Shown: positions 34,182-42,833 of the stretch, piece after piece
Numbering within the stretch: the first letter of the stretch is position 1
Layout: each line of letters starts with the position of its first letter
NCBI GenBank assembly: GCA_900549415.1
Contig: URNX01000006.1
Coordinates: forward strand, 1 to 64,000
Reading direction: 5' to 3'
Origin: an uncultured bacterium
GTDB lineage: Bacteria; Verrucomicrobiota; Lentisphaeria; Victivallales; UBA1829
Length of the DNA: 64,000 nt
Program-made: the position numbers and the translations under genes
Notes under the pieces: model-generated
What the model was told of the DNA's origin: nothing
Databases searched by the model: none
Seen by the model: only the letters and a program-made list of their open reading frames with translations

Positions 34182-34580
34182 ATGAAACTGTCGTTTGAAG
34201 TGAGTTATTTTGATCCGTCGGGAAAAATCCGTTTTTCGGCGGTGCGTGAAGGCTGGGCGGAAGAGAATGGAATTTGGCGCAATCCGGAACTCGGATTGGC
34301 GTTTGCTTTCCGTCTGGACCCCGAGCGCCGATCTTACGTTCGAAGGACCGAAAAGCTGAAGCGGGATACCGCGGTCATCAAGCGTATGACCGACGACACC
34401 GCCGCGCTTGCTTCAACGCAGAAAGCCTTCCTGGATGATTTCACCCTTCATAACAGCGGTGCTGTTGCGGAAAGCGTCTATTCGAACGGCGTTCATGTTT
34501 TTGTCAACTACGGAGACGATGCGGTTGTTCTGCCTTGCGGAATGCGTGTTCCCGCCCGCGACATTGCGGTGAAACCGTAA
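34182..34580 (+). CDS. Short protein, probable remnant of a larger glycoside hydrolase
   Basis: This 132-residue protein starts MKLSFEVSYFDPSGKIRF with AAAGGAG upstream. The second half (AESVYSNGVHVFVNYGDDAV) looks like the C-terminal beta-sandwich tail of retaining glycosidases, where a VxNF/VNYG strand pair and an apolar turn close the protein. The first 50 residues look like a separate N-terminal piece (NPELGLAFAFRLD). A join around residue 52 suggests that the catalytic middle was deleted. It sits between the GH2 gene and a frameshifted binding-protein gene, in a stretch of decayed genes. It may still be expressed, but function is unknown. Confidence 0.5.
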   Translation: MKLSFEVSYFDPSGKIRFSAVREGWAEENGIWRNPELGLAFAFRLDPERRSYVRRTEKLKRDTAVIKRMTDDTAALASTQKAFLDDFTLHNSGAVAESVYSNGVHVFVNYGDDAVVLPCGMRVPARDIAVKP

Positions 34581-34653
34581 AAACTGCACACTTCCGGGGG
34601 AGCGCATCCTCCGGAAGAACTTCAAACAAAAAACGGAGCATGGAGCCAAAGGA

Positions 34654-35759
34654 ATGGAAGAATCCAGATTTCAGCATATTTTGAACCGGATCGGCCTGAT
34701 CTGTTTCCTGATTTTTTTCGGGATTTCAACAGTCATGGTCATTCGCAACAGCTCGCGGAGCGGCGGACTTTTTCCCTCGGATGTCAAACGGCTGACATTT
34801 GCGCACTGGCAGCTTGAAGATGGTTTTCGCGAAGGGTATGCGGATGCGATCCGTGTTTACGAAAAGCTGAAAGCCGATCAGGGAATCAATGTTAAAGTCG
34901 TTCAGACCGCCGTTCCGTCGCGCGGCTACGCGCAATGGTTTCTGACGCAGCTGATCGGCGGCGACTGCGCGGATGTGATTGAGCTTTCGGGAAGCCAGGA
35001 ACTTCAGAACCAGTATTTTCTGCCGCTTTCCAAATATCTGGCGGAAGAGAACCCGTACAACCGCGGGACTCCGCTTGAGGGGATGGCGTGGCGCGATACT
35101 TTTGCAGATGACATGGCGGACGCTTCGGCGTTCCGAAAAACGCAAAGGATATCGATCTTGCAATCGACTTCCTGAAGTTCATCACTTCCTATAAAATTTC
35201 CCAGCTGACGATGATCCGTCACTGCAAATGGGGCTCTCCGCTGAAACGCGTCGATTACCGCGAGGCGTTCGGTCCGGAGATTTCCTCCATGTGTCATTGT
35301 CCGGGCAAGGCGGATATGACCCCGGCGCAGATCGAGGAAGCGGTCGCTCTTCTGGAGAAATGCCGTCCTTACGAAGGCGCCGGCCATACCGGAATTCCGA
35401 TGCTGACCCATATCGGCGGGAGGACGGAAAAAGATATGCTCCTTGTCCTGGAAGATCTGATTATCAATCAGCCGGAGAATCCGGAAAAGGAGTTCTGGAA
35501 TGCGTTTCTCGGCAAGCGGAATCAGATTTCCAATGACCTGGATGAAGCCATTGTTTCCGAAAAACGCACTCTGCATGAACTGGACGCCATGCGGACGGCG
35601 TTCGCAATCGGTGAACTCGGCGCGGTTTCCTCCGAGGAGCGGGAGGCCTGCAATACGCGTTACAAGCTGAATCAGGAAGGGCTCATTTCGAGATTCAAAA
35701 ACCTTGAAGATCTGCAGAATCTGCAAAAAGACATTTTCAAGCTGAAGGAGATTCGTTGA
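34654..35759 (+). pseudogene. Extracellular solute-binding protein (sugar ABC transporter), frameshifted and shortened
   Basis: The first frame (34654-35175) encodes an N-terminal membrane anchor (LICFLIFFGISTVMVI) and the start of a binding protein (RLTFAHWQLEDGF...YADAIRVYEK...GGDCADVIELSGS). It ends out of phase in RKTQRISILQSTS. From about 35124 the +1 frame continues the protein as FGVPKNAKDIDLAIDFLKFI, a typical binding-protein helix, through to 35759. The fused length of about 365 is also short, because the region between DMADASAF and GVPKNAKD lacks the middle sugar-binding lobe. Deletion plus frameshift makes a working transporter subunit unlikely. The upstream ATG has a plausible ribosome site. 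Confidence 0.75.
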
Positions 35760-35774
35760 ACTGCACGGACCGCT

Positions 35775-37064
35775 TCAATCTTTCTTTATCCCGGAAGCCT
35801 TTTCGAGCCGCGCTTTCAGTTCCGGCTGAATCGGGCGCGGCTGAGCGGGATACCAGATCTGCGTGTTCAGAAAATCTTTGATCTCCGGATTCTCCGTGTG
35901 AATTCCGTAAAATTCCAGAATCGCATCGGCAAGATTTTTTGCCATCTGCGGTGAATAAGGTTTGACGGATTCAGTGTAACGCCGCATCCGCTCCCGGCGC
36001 TCGAGTTCCCGTTTGTCCTGCGTTTCGGGCATGTTCTTGAGTTCGCCGAGAGCCTTCTGCGCATATTGAAACTCTTTTTCCGTGTGATTTTTCACTTGTT
36101 CAATCAGAAAGTCGAACTGAGCTGCGGTGCGGGGAAACGCGAACGCAAAATGATAGGCAAACTGAAGATTGTCCCGTTCACCTTTCGGTTCAAACGGCTG
36201 ATAGACGAGTTCCAGATAATCCGGAGCATGTTTCTTCCCCTTGACGAGAGTCCACTTTTCAAATGCCGGATTCCAGTGGCGGATCAAATGGGCGTCGCGG
36301 GTCAGCATCGTGATGACCCAGAGATATTTACGTGAACGTTTTTCGTCGTTTGGAAGTTGTGGATAAATGTCCAGCGGACCGCGTTTCTGGAGATATTCTT
36401 CAAACTGGAACGGATAGATCCGGAAGACCGCTTTTTCGATTTTTCCTGCCCAGCATCCGCCGGTTTCGGTAATATACTGATGCATCTGCCCCTGGGTAAG
36501 AAACATATTTTCCAATTCCGTTTTCTGGTGCAGCATGGCCTCCCGGTGTTCCGGTTTCGCGAGAGATCCGAGCCCCATGTAACCTTCCATGGTATAGATG
36601 ACGGTGAGCTGGATTTCCTCTTTGGGTTTGAATGTCATATCCCAGAGAAAAAGATTGGAGAATTTTTTCTGAGAGTCGTATGGAATGTAGCGGACCGGGA
36701 AAAGTTTTTCCTTTGTTCCGGCGGCGAAGCCGAAGCGTCCGATGAGTTCCGTCTGATGAATGCTGTCCGCTTGGGGAACCCAGACTGCGCCGCTCAGCGG
36801 AAATCCGACTTGAATGGTCACTTCCTTGTCAGAAAGGTTCCGGAGCTTGAAGGTGCAATGAAATTTCATCGGGTCCAGATTGCGGCAGGTGGCGTCCACC
36901 GGATAATTTCCGCGCATGGGGAGCATGACAACTTCTTCTTCCACCATCTGGATTTTATCCGTGGAATCCATGACAACTGTCCGGCCGTTGCCGCGGAAAA
37001 TTCCGGCGTTGGCAAATGCGGAAATGGAGACGGCAAACAGAATAAACAGAAGCAATGATTTCAT
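35775..37064 (-). CDS. Secreted protein of unknown function (DUF4424-like N-terminal region)
   Basis: This 429-residue protein has a signal peptide MKSLLLFILFAVSISAFANA. ATG at 37064 is preferred because AAAGGAGAACCGTT precedes it. After the signal, a beta-sandwich-like segment carries alternating hydrophobics and FKLRNLSDKEVTIQVGFPL, reminiscent of DUF4424 proteins. The C-terminal 110 residues are helical and rich in charged residues (QDKRELERRERMRRYTESVK). No catalytic motif was recognised. It converges on the broken binding-protein gene with 15 bases between stops, and lies downstream of tsf beyond a terminator. Confidence 0.75.
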   Translation of the reverse strand: MKSLLLFILFAVSISAFANAGIFRGNGRTVVMDSTDKIQMVEEEVVMLPMRGNYPVDATCRNLDPMKFHCTFKLRNLSDKEVTIQVGFPLSGAVWVPQADSIHQTELIGRFGFAAGTKEKLFPVRYIPYDSQKKFSNLFLWDMTFKPKEEIQLTVIYTMEGYMGLGSLAKPEHREAMLHQKTELENMFLTQGQMHQYITETGGCWAGKIEKAVFRIYPFQFEEYLQKRGPLDIYPQLPNDEKRSRKYLWVITMLTRDAHLIRHWNPAFEKWTLVKGKKHAPDYLELVYQPFEPKGERDNLQFAYHFAFAFPRTAAQFDFLIEQVKNHTEKEFQYAQKALGELKNMPETQDKRELERRERMRRYTESVKPYSPQMAKNLADAILEFYGIHTENPEIKDFLNTQIWYPAQPRPIQPELKARLEKASGIKKD

Positions 37065-37121
37065 AACGGTTCTCCTTTTATTCATTACTATATTTCATGA
37101 TTTTCAATTTACAAGTTTAAA

Positions 37122-37150
37122 AATGAAAAAGCCCGGACGAATCCGGGCTT
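37122..37150 (-). terminator. Intrinsic terminator of rpsB-tsf
   Basis: The minus strand AAGCCCGGA (37150-37142) pairs with TCCGGGCTT (37137-37129), followed by TTTCATT. Confidence 0.87.
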
Positions 37151-37174
37151 GAAAGTGCGATTCGGGGAACCGGA

Positions 37175-37975
37175 TCAGAGATCCTGACCGACGGTCCAGC
37201 GGACGAACTTCTTGACAACCAGCTTCGGAGCAAGCTTCGCGAGGCAGGTCTTGTCGTCGTGGATCCAGGGCTGACGCATAAGGCAGACCTCGGAGTACCA
37301 CTTGTTCAATTTGCCGCCAAGGATCTTTTCGATCATGTTCGCCGGTTTGCCCTGGAGCTGAGCGGCGGCGATCTCTTTTTCCTTGTTGATGCGGTCAGCC
37401 GGGATGTCCTCGGGGACGATGTATTCCGGGCTGAATGCAGCGATGTGCATGCAGACGTCCTTGAGGAGCGCGGCGTCATCGGAGCCTTCGGCCTCGATCA
37501 TGATGCCGATGCGGCCTTCGCCGTGCATGTATGTCGCAACCGCGGGAGCCTCGAAACGGAGGGCGCGGCGGAGAACCATCTTTTCACCGAATTTGACGAA
37601 GAGCTCGCCGAGCTTTTCGTTTTCGATTTCCTGCGCTTTGGCGGTGACATCGCCTTCGCCGGAGGTTCCGGCGAGAACGCGGGCTGCGGCTTCCTTGACG
37701 TAGTCATAGAACTTTTCGTTCTTGGCAACGAAGTCGGTTTCGCAGAGAACTTCGATCATGACAGCCTTGTTGCCGTCGACTGCAGCGTAGATTTTGCCTT
37801 CTTTGGTGGCTTTGTCTGCGCGCTTTTCGGCCTTCGCCATTCCGGATTTTCTCAGGAATTCGACTGCGGCTTCCATATCGCCGTTGGTCTCGGTGAGAGC
37901 CTTTTTGCAATCCATCATGCCCGCGTCGGTTTTGTCGCGGAGCTCTTTAACCATTGCAGCTGTGATAGCGGCCAT
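37175..37975 (-). CDS. tsf: Translation elongation factor Ts
   Basis: This 266-residue EF-Ts, the GDP/GTP exchange factor for EF-Tu, begins with the N-terminal UBA-like domain AAMVKELRDKTDAGMMDCKKALTETNGDMEAAVEFLRKSG. It has the core signature ETDFVAKNEKFYDYVKEAA, followed by a single dimerisation region. The C-terminus contains KILGGKLNKWYSEVCLMRQPWIHDD, where many homologues have QPF or QPY. It follows rpsB with 11 bases between, the normal bacterial order. Confidence 0.96.
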   Translation of the reverse strand: MAAITAAMVKELRDKTDAGMMDCKKALTETNGDMEAAVEFLRKSGMAKAEKRADKATKEGKIYAAVDGNKAVMIEVLCETDFVAKNEKFYDYVKEAAARVLAGTSGEGDVTAKAQEIENEKLGELFVKFGEKMVLRRALRFEAPAVATYMHGEGRIGIMIEAEGSDDAALLKDVCMHIAAFSPEYIVPEDIPADRINKEKEIAAAQLQGKPANMIEKILGGKLNKWYSEVCLMRQPWIHDDKTCLAKLAPKLVVKKFVRWTVGQDL

Positions 37976-37986
37976 TTTCAGCCTCC

Positions 37987-38907
37987 TTATTTAGCTTCTT
38001 CAGCCGCGGGAGCGGCAGCTTCGGCTGCGGGAGCGGCTTTTTTCTTTGCAGCTTTCTTGTCGTCAGCGGCGCCTTCGGCGTCAGCTTTCTTCGGAGCGCG
38101 ACGGGTTGCGGGGCGCTTTGCACCGCCCTTGGCGGCCGGGCGCTTCTTCGGAGCAGCGGCATCGGCTTTCGCCTTTTCAGCCTTGGCGGCTTCCGCTTTC
38201 GCGCGCTCTTCCGCAGCGTGCTTTCCATAGACTTCGAGAGCATCCTTGATGGCCTCGAGGAAGGTGTCCATGATGACTTTGATGGACTTGACAGCATCGT
38301 CGTTGGCGGCGATGGGGTAGTCGATGTTTTCCGGATCGCCGTTGGTGTCAACGATAGCAACGATCGGAATGTTGAGCTTCTGGGCTTCCTTGACAGCGTT
38401 GTAGTTGTGGCAGACGTCGATGACAACGAGGACGTCCGGGAGACGCTTCATGGAAGCGATGCCGTCGAGGTCGCGATGGAGCTTTTCCGCCTGACGGGTG
38501 AGGGTTACGATCTCTTTCTTCTTGAGTCCGGAAGCTGCTTCGTCGCCGACGATGGCGTCGATTTCCTGCATTCTCTTGATGGACTTGCGGATGGTGACGT
38601 TGTTGGTGAGGATACCGCCCATCCAGCGTTCGGAGACGTAGTTCATATTGGTTGCTTCAGCAGCATCCTTGACGATCTGCTGAGCCTGGCGTTTCGTGCC
38701 GACGAAGAGAATATTTCCGCCGTTCATGACGACGCGCTGCAGGAAATTGCAGGCATCTGCGATCTGGTGAATGGTCTTGGTGAGGTCGATGATGGAAATA
38801 CCGTTCTTGGAACCGTAGACGAACTCTTTCATTTTGGGGTTCCAGCGTTTTGTCTGATGACCGAAATGACATCCGGCTTCGAGCAGATCTTTTACTGAGA
38901 TCGGCAT
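37987..38907 (-). CDS. rpsB: Ribosomal protein S2 with long Ala/Lys-rich tail
   Basis: The protein has 306 residues counted from MPISVKDLLEAGCHFGHQTK (ATG 38907, with GAGAG upstream); a longer upstream frame is leader sequence. S2 signatures include RWNPKMKEFVYG, NILFVGTKRQAQ, ERWMGGILTNN and DYPIAANDDAVKSI. The conserved protein ends near residue 224, and the remaining 80 or so residues are an Ala/Lys/Glu low-complexity tail (AAKKKAAPAAEAAAPAAEEAK region) unlike the short tail of most S2 proteins. It forms an operon with tsf behind a structured 160-base leader. Confidence 0.95.
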   Translation of the reverse strand: MPISVKDLLEAGCHFGHQTKRWNPKMKEFVYGSKNGISIIDLTKTIHQIADACNFLQRVVMNGGNILFVGTKRQAQQIVKDAAEATNMNYVSERWMGGILTNNVTIRKSIKRMQEIDAIVGDEAASGLKKKEIVTLTRQAEKLHRDLDGIASMKRLPDVLVVIDVCHNYNAVKEAQKLNIPIVAIVDTNGDPENIDYPIAANDDAVKSIKVIMDTFLEAIKDALEVYGKHAAEERAKAEAAKAEKAKADAAAPKKRPAAKGGAKRPATRRAPKKADAEGAADDKKAAKKKAAPAAEAAAPAAEEAK

Positions 38908-39100
38908 CTGATACTCTCTTTCTTCTTTTACGACGCTTTGCTCCGGCTCATTCCTTAGTTTTTTATAGAGCCGTGAAGACGTCTGTTTTATGAGTGTTCC
39001 GAAAAGACTCCGGGTTGATTCATGGAGCACGGACAGCAACACGCCGTCCCTTTTTCGGATACATAAAACATAAATATAGCATCAGAATGCGAAAAAGCAA
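38908..39100 (-). promoter_or_regulatory. Promoter and structured leader of rpsB
   Basis: The minus strand -35 TTGCTT (39100-39095), 16 bases, then -10 TATATT (39078-39073). The leader has a stem CTTTTTCGG/CCGAAAAG on the plus strand (39050-39058 with 38999-39006, one bulge) and a hairpin CGGCTC/GAGCCG (38944-38949 with 38968-38973) close to the ribosome site. An autoregulatory S2 leader is plausible. Confidence 0.45.
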
Positions 39101-39133
39101 GCGGTTTTTTGCAATTAATTCTGTTTTTCCGGT

Positions 39134-41470
39134 TCAACTCATGCCGCCGAAGACGGCCTGTCCGATACAGACGGAAGACTGGTCGGGAGAGGTTTTTTCA
39201 TGCGTGTAAACATCAAAACCGCGGCGCTGCAGCTCGGTTCGGGTCAGGCGGGTGAGCGCCCGGTTCAGAAATACGGAACCTGAAAGAACGACGGTGTTCC
39301 GTCCGCTGCGTTCGCGCCCCAGCTCCGCCATGTCGCCCAGGGCGCGGGCAACCGAAAGAAAGAACGCATACAGCAGATCGCCTGTGCTGAAGCCCGCCAT
39401 CCAGGAGGGATCCTGAAGCGAGCGGACGGTATCCGTCCAGTTTACGACCGTCAGCCCGTCATCTTCATGCACTTCATATGCGAAACGGGGGAGAAGTGTT
39501 TCCGCTTTCACCGCATCCGCGCCGCGCCAGATTGCGGCGTCCATGCGGACGAGCACCTGCGTATCGTAGGTGCGTGCGGAGGGCTTTTCGCGAATGGCCG
39601 CCGCGACAGCTTCGAAGAGTGGGAGTGCGGCGTGTGTGCGGATACGATCCTGTTTTTCGCGCTCCGCAAGCGAGGCGGAATACGATTCCGGAGTAAGGGC
39701 TAGTTTCCGCAGGAGTGCTTCGGAGGGCGGCAGTTTTTTCTGTTCGAGTGCACTGAGCAGAATTTCCGCGGGGGAGGGAAGGGCGCTGCTGTCTTCCGGC
39801 GGTTCGGGGATTCTCAGCGGGGAAAATGTGGCGAGGCGGCGGAAGGCGGACGGAGTGATGTCCATCATTTCCGCTCCCCAGATTGCGCCGTCGGGCCCGT
39901 ATGCGCCGCCGTCGAGGATCAGCGCAAGCGATTCAGGAAGGGCGTGTTCCGCCATGCATGCAAGAGCATTCGCATGATGCCGCTGTGCCGTGGCGAGGGG
40001 GAGCGAACAGCGTTCGGCGAAGCGGAGGGCTTCCGCGGCGGAAAGCGTGTTGATGTCCATGTCGCAGACCAGAATGTCGGGAACCTGCGCATAGAGCATC
40101 AGAAGGCGTTCGCCGACGAGCGAGAGTGCGCGGGCGTCACAGTCGGTTAGAATTGAACCCATCTGCTGGGAAACCGCGATGTTGTTGCGGTAGCCCAGCG
40201 CGACGGCGGAGGCGCGGTCCGAGCCGAGCGCGAGCACAACCCGCCGCAGTGAACGGTTCAGCTTCAGCGGAGTCGGACAGATTCCGCGCGAGCGGCGGCG
40301 GACCAGAACTTTGCCGTCTTCTTCGAGTTGAACCGAGGAGCCGCCGTTCTGCCAGATTTTCAGATCGTGCGTGAGAATATAATCGGAATACTGCGCGTTC
40401 GCGAAAAAGTCGGAGTCGCCGCCCGCATCATCGGGATCGACCGGTTTCGGACCGCCGACGAATGCGAATGCGTCGAACTGCCCCTGCAGCGATTCGGGCG
40501 TGGGACGGCTTTCGAAGAGCAGACGCAGCATCGCGGTCGGCGCCATGGCGAGACCGAGCGTTTCGGGAAAGTCGGGACAGAACAAGTCCGGATCGAGCGG
40601 GGCGTCTTCGCGTCTCCGGAGGATCACGACCGGTGCGGCCGGCGAGGAGAGCATCTGTTCCTCCAGTTCGGAGCAGATGCAGTAGCGGCGGGCAACTTCA
40701 AGGTCGCGCACCATGATGGAGACGGGTTTGTCGAGTACGTTCTTGCGTCTCCGCAGTTCCGCCACGGCGTCGCGGTTGAGCGCATCGCAGAGAGTGATGA
40801 AGCCGTCGTAAGTTTTGACGGAGATAATTCCGCCTTTCTGGATCTTGTCGCAGGCGGTTTCGAGCGGGGAATAGGAGTCGGCAATCTCCCCGGTGCGGGT
40901 CATGAGCAGGGCGCTGGGGCCGCAGACGGGACAGGTCTGGTTCGGGTTTCCGGAATGTTCCGCCTTCTCCTCTTCCGCGCACTCTTTGCAGGGCGGAAAC
41001 GCCATGAACGCGGAGTTGCGGCGGTTGAACGGAGCCATCGTGGCAATGGAATAGCGCGGACCGCAGTTGCGGCACGAGACGAACGGATAGTGATAGAAGC
41101 GCGATTCGGGATCGAGCATCTTGCGTACGCAGTCGGGACACGGCGCCTTGTCCGCCTCCATGCCGTCGCCGATGATGGCGGGGCCGAGCAGTTTGAACGG
41201 TGCGGGGCCTTCGGGGGGATCGGGCGGCGCGACATCCCTCTGAACCAGGCTGATTGCGGTCAGGTGGAATGCCCGCGGAAGTTTTGCGGGGAGGGCGCGG
41301 AGAAATTCCGTGATGACGTCTTCCTCGCCGGAGAGCCGCAGTCTTGCGCCGTCCGGGGTAGCCGCGACCCAGCCGCCGAGTTTTGCCTCGGCCGCCATTT
41401 TCCAGATGAACGGGCGGAACGCCGGAGCGTTCACATGTCCTTTCAAATCAACTGTTATGATCCTGCGCAT
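39134..41470 (-). CDS. HypF-like carbamoyltransferase homologue lacking most catalytic motifs
   Basis: The 778-residue protein has the full HypF domain order. The acylphosphatase-like domain is residues 1-80. Two zinc fingers lie at C111/C114/C133/C136 and C161/C164/C180/C183. The YrdC-like domain is about 195-365 and the Kae1-like domain about 405-778. Domain architecture and zinc ligands are intact. The acylphosphatase loop normally reading QGVG is NAPA (14-17). The Kae1 HHHAH-type metal site is RHHAN (497-501). The GGELKNT-type loop reads GSDRASA, and the C-terminal NDGG is DQSS with Gln764 at the metal Asp. It is either a divergent HypF or a repurposed relative. No hydrogenase genes are nearby. 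ATG 41470 has AGGTG upstream; 41485 is an alternative. Confidence 0.8.
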   Translation of the reverse strand: MRRIITVDLKGHVNAPAFRPFIWKMAAEAKLGGWVAATPDGARLRLSGEEDVITEFLRALPAKLPRAFHLTAISLVQRDVAPPDPPEGPAPFKLLGPAIIGDGMEADKAPCPDCVRKMLDPESRFYHYPFVSCRNCGPRYSIATMAPFNRRNSAFMAFPPCKECAEEEKAEHSGNPNQTCPVCGPSALLMTRTGEIADSYSPLETACDKIQKGGIISVKTYDGFITLCDALNRDAVAELRRRKNVLDKPVSIMVRDLEVARRYCICSELEEQMLSSPAAPVVILRRREDAPLDPDLFCPDFPETLGLAMAPTAMLRLLFESRPTPESLQGQFDAFAFVGGPKPVDPDDAGGDSDFFANAQYSDYILTHDLKIWQNGGSSVQLEEDGKVLVRRRSRGICPTPLKLNRSLRRVVLALGSDRASAVALGYRNNIAVSQQMGSILTDCDARALSLVGERLLMLYAQVPDILVCDMDINTLSAAEALRFAERCSLPLATAQRHHANALACMAEHALPESLALILDGGAYGPDGAIWGAEMMDITPSAFRRLATFSPLRIPEPPEDSSALPSPAEILLSALEQKKLPPSEALLRKLALTPESYSASLAEREKQDRIRTHAALPLFEAVAAAIREKPSARTYDTQVLVRMDAAIWRGADAVKAETLLPRFAYEVHEDDGLTVVNWTDTVRSLQDPSWMAGFSTGDLLYAFFLSVARALGDMAELGRERSGRNTVVLSGSVFLNRALTRLTRTELQRRGFDVYTHEKTSPDQSSVCIGQAVFGGMS

Positions 41471-41624
41471 AGCCGCACCTGTCATGGTTATTTATATCCG
41501 CTACAATGTAGCGCAAAAATTCAATCTTTCCAGTGCTGAAATGCAGAAAATCGGGAAATATTCGCATTTTTTGATTGATTTTTTGCATTTTGACGGTACA
41601 TTTCCCGAAAACAGGAGATTTTTT

Positions 41625-42209
41625 ATGAGAAAAGCAGAAGTGATCCGCACGACGAAAGAGACCGACATCGCCATAGCCATCAACCTTGACGGAGAGGGGA
41701 ACTCACGCGTTTTTACGGGCATTCCGTTCATGGATCACATGCTCACGCTTTTCGCAAAACACGGCAAGTTCGACCTCGATGTTCAGGTCAAAGGCGATCT
41801 GGAAATCGACTGCCACCACACGATGGAGGATACCGGGCTCGCGCTCGGAAAAGCGATTGCCGACGCGCTTGGCGACAAGGCGGGAATCACGCGTTACGGA
41901 CACATCATCCTGCCGATGGACGAGGTGCTCGCCCTTGTTGCGCTCGACCTTTCCGGACGTCCCTATCTGGTTTACGACGCGCCCGCGCCGGCGCAGTACA
42001 TCCGCGAGCTTGATGTTGCTCTGTTCGGCGAGTTCTTCCGTGCACTTTCCAATACCTGCGGAATGAATCTTCACATCAAAATTCTGAATCCGGGCGAGAC
42101 GCATCACACATTCGAAGCTGTGTTCAAGGCGTTCGGACGCGCCCTCTGCACGGCTGTTACGGTTGATCCGCGCGTGAAGGGCGTTCCCTCGACCAAAGGT
42201 TCCCTGTAA
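41625..42209 (+). CDS. hisB: Imidazoleglycerol-phosphate dehydratase
   Basis: This 194-residue monofunctional HisB performs step six of histidine synthesis. It shows the paired manganese-binding motifs: FMDHMLTLFAKHG, DCHHTMEDTGLALG, and in the second half GEFFRALSNTCGMNLHI and GETHHTFEAVFKAFGRAL. Start ATG 41625 has AGGAG seven bases upstream. It is isolated from other his genes, divergent from the HypF-like gene, and ends at a strong terminator. Confidence 0.96.
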   Translation: MRKAEVIRTTKETDIAIAINLDGEGNSRVFTGIPFMDHMLTLFAKHGKFDLDVQVKGDLEIDCHHTMEDTGLALGKAIADALGDKAGITRYGHIILPMDEVLALVALDLSGRPYLVYDAPAPAQYIRELDVALFGEFFRALSNTCGMNLHIKILNPGETHHTFEAVFKAFGRALCTAVTVDPRVKGVPSTKGSL

Positions 42210-42216
42210 GATTTTT

Positions 42217-42258
42217 GCGGGGAGAACCGCCGCGACAAGCGGTTCTCCCGCTTTTTTT
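42217..42258 (+). terminator. Intrinsic terminator of hisB
   Basis: GCGGGGAGAACCGC (42217-42230) pairs with GCGGTTCTCCCGC (42239-42251), followed by seven T. Confidence 0.9.
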
Positions 42259-42289
42259 GGCAAAAAACGCATTCCGGGAAATTTTCCCC

Positions 42290-42318
42290 TTGATTTTCTT
42301 CCGCAATGATGCTATGTT
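42290..42318 (+). promoter_or_regulatory. Promoter of the small lipoprotein gene
   Basis: TTGATT (42290-42295), 17 bases, TATGTT (42313-42318). Transcription would start about 30 bases before the ATG at 42358. Confidence 0.5.
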
Positions 42319-42357
42319 GCTTTCGAACTGATGAGAACTGATCTGTTTTGAGGAAAA

Positions 42358-42762
42358 ATGAGAAAATATCTGAACCTTGTTTTGTGTGCGCTTGCCGCAC
42401 TGTCCCTGTCTGCACTTACCGCATGTTTCACTCCCGGCAACTATGAAAAAACGTTCCCCGAACTTGTCCAGCACTTTGCGCAGAACGGAATCAAAGTTTC
42501 CGCTGTGACGGGGCTTGTCACGAACCTTGCACAGGCGGAAGCCGCGTATGCGTTCCGCATCGGCGAACGTGAAGTCGGGATCTACAAGTACAATCTCGAA
42601 CGCAAAAAACAGCTGCACCGCTATCAGCTTGTCGAAGATTCCGGTGTGCTCTATATCAACGGTAAAAAATTCAAAGCGCTCCGGAACGGGTGTTTCGTCA
42701 TGATTGATTATGATACGCATCCGGATCAGGAGAAAATCGTCAAGGCGTTTGAATCGTTTTAG
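42358..42762 (+). CDS. Small putative lipoprotein of unknown function
   Basis: The 134-residue protein begins MRKYLNLVLCALAALSLSAL and has the lipobox LTAC at about residues 20-23, so it should be lipidated and sit in the inner or outer membrane. The mature part (about 110 residues) has a helical start (FPELVQHFAQNGIKV) and then beta strands (GVLYINGKKFKAL). No family was recognised. It stands alone between the hisB terminator and ppdK, 71 bases before the ppdK ATG, and may be co-transcribed with ppdK. Confidence 0.75.
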   Translation: MRKYLNLVLCALAALSLSALTACFTPGNYEKTFPELVQHFAQNGIKVSAVTGLVTNLAQAEAAYAFRIGEREVGIYKYNLERKKQLHRYQLVEDSGVLYINGKKFKALRNGCFVMIDYDTHPDQEKIVKAFESF

Positions 42763-42833
42763 TGACAGTAAGACCGGGCGAGGGTTTAGACCCGGTCGGC
42801 CATAACTCGCAAAAGAAGAGAAGGGAGTATCTT

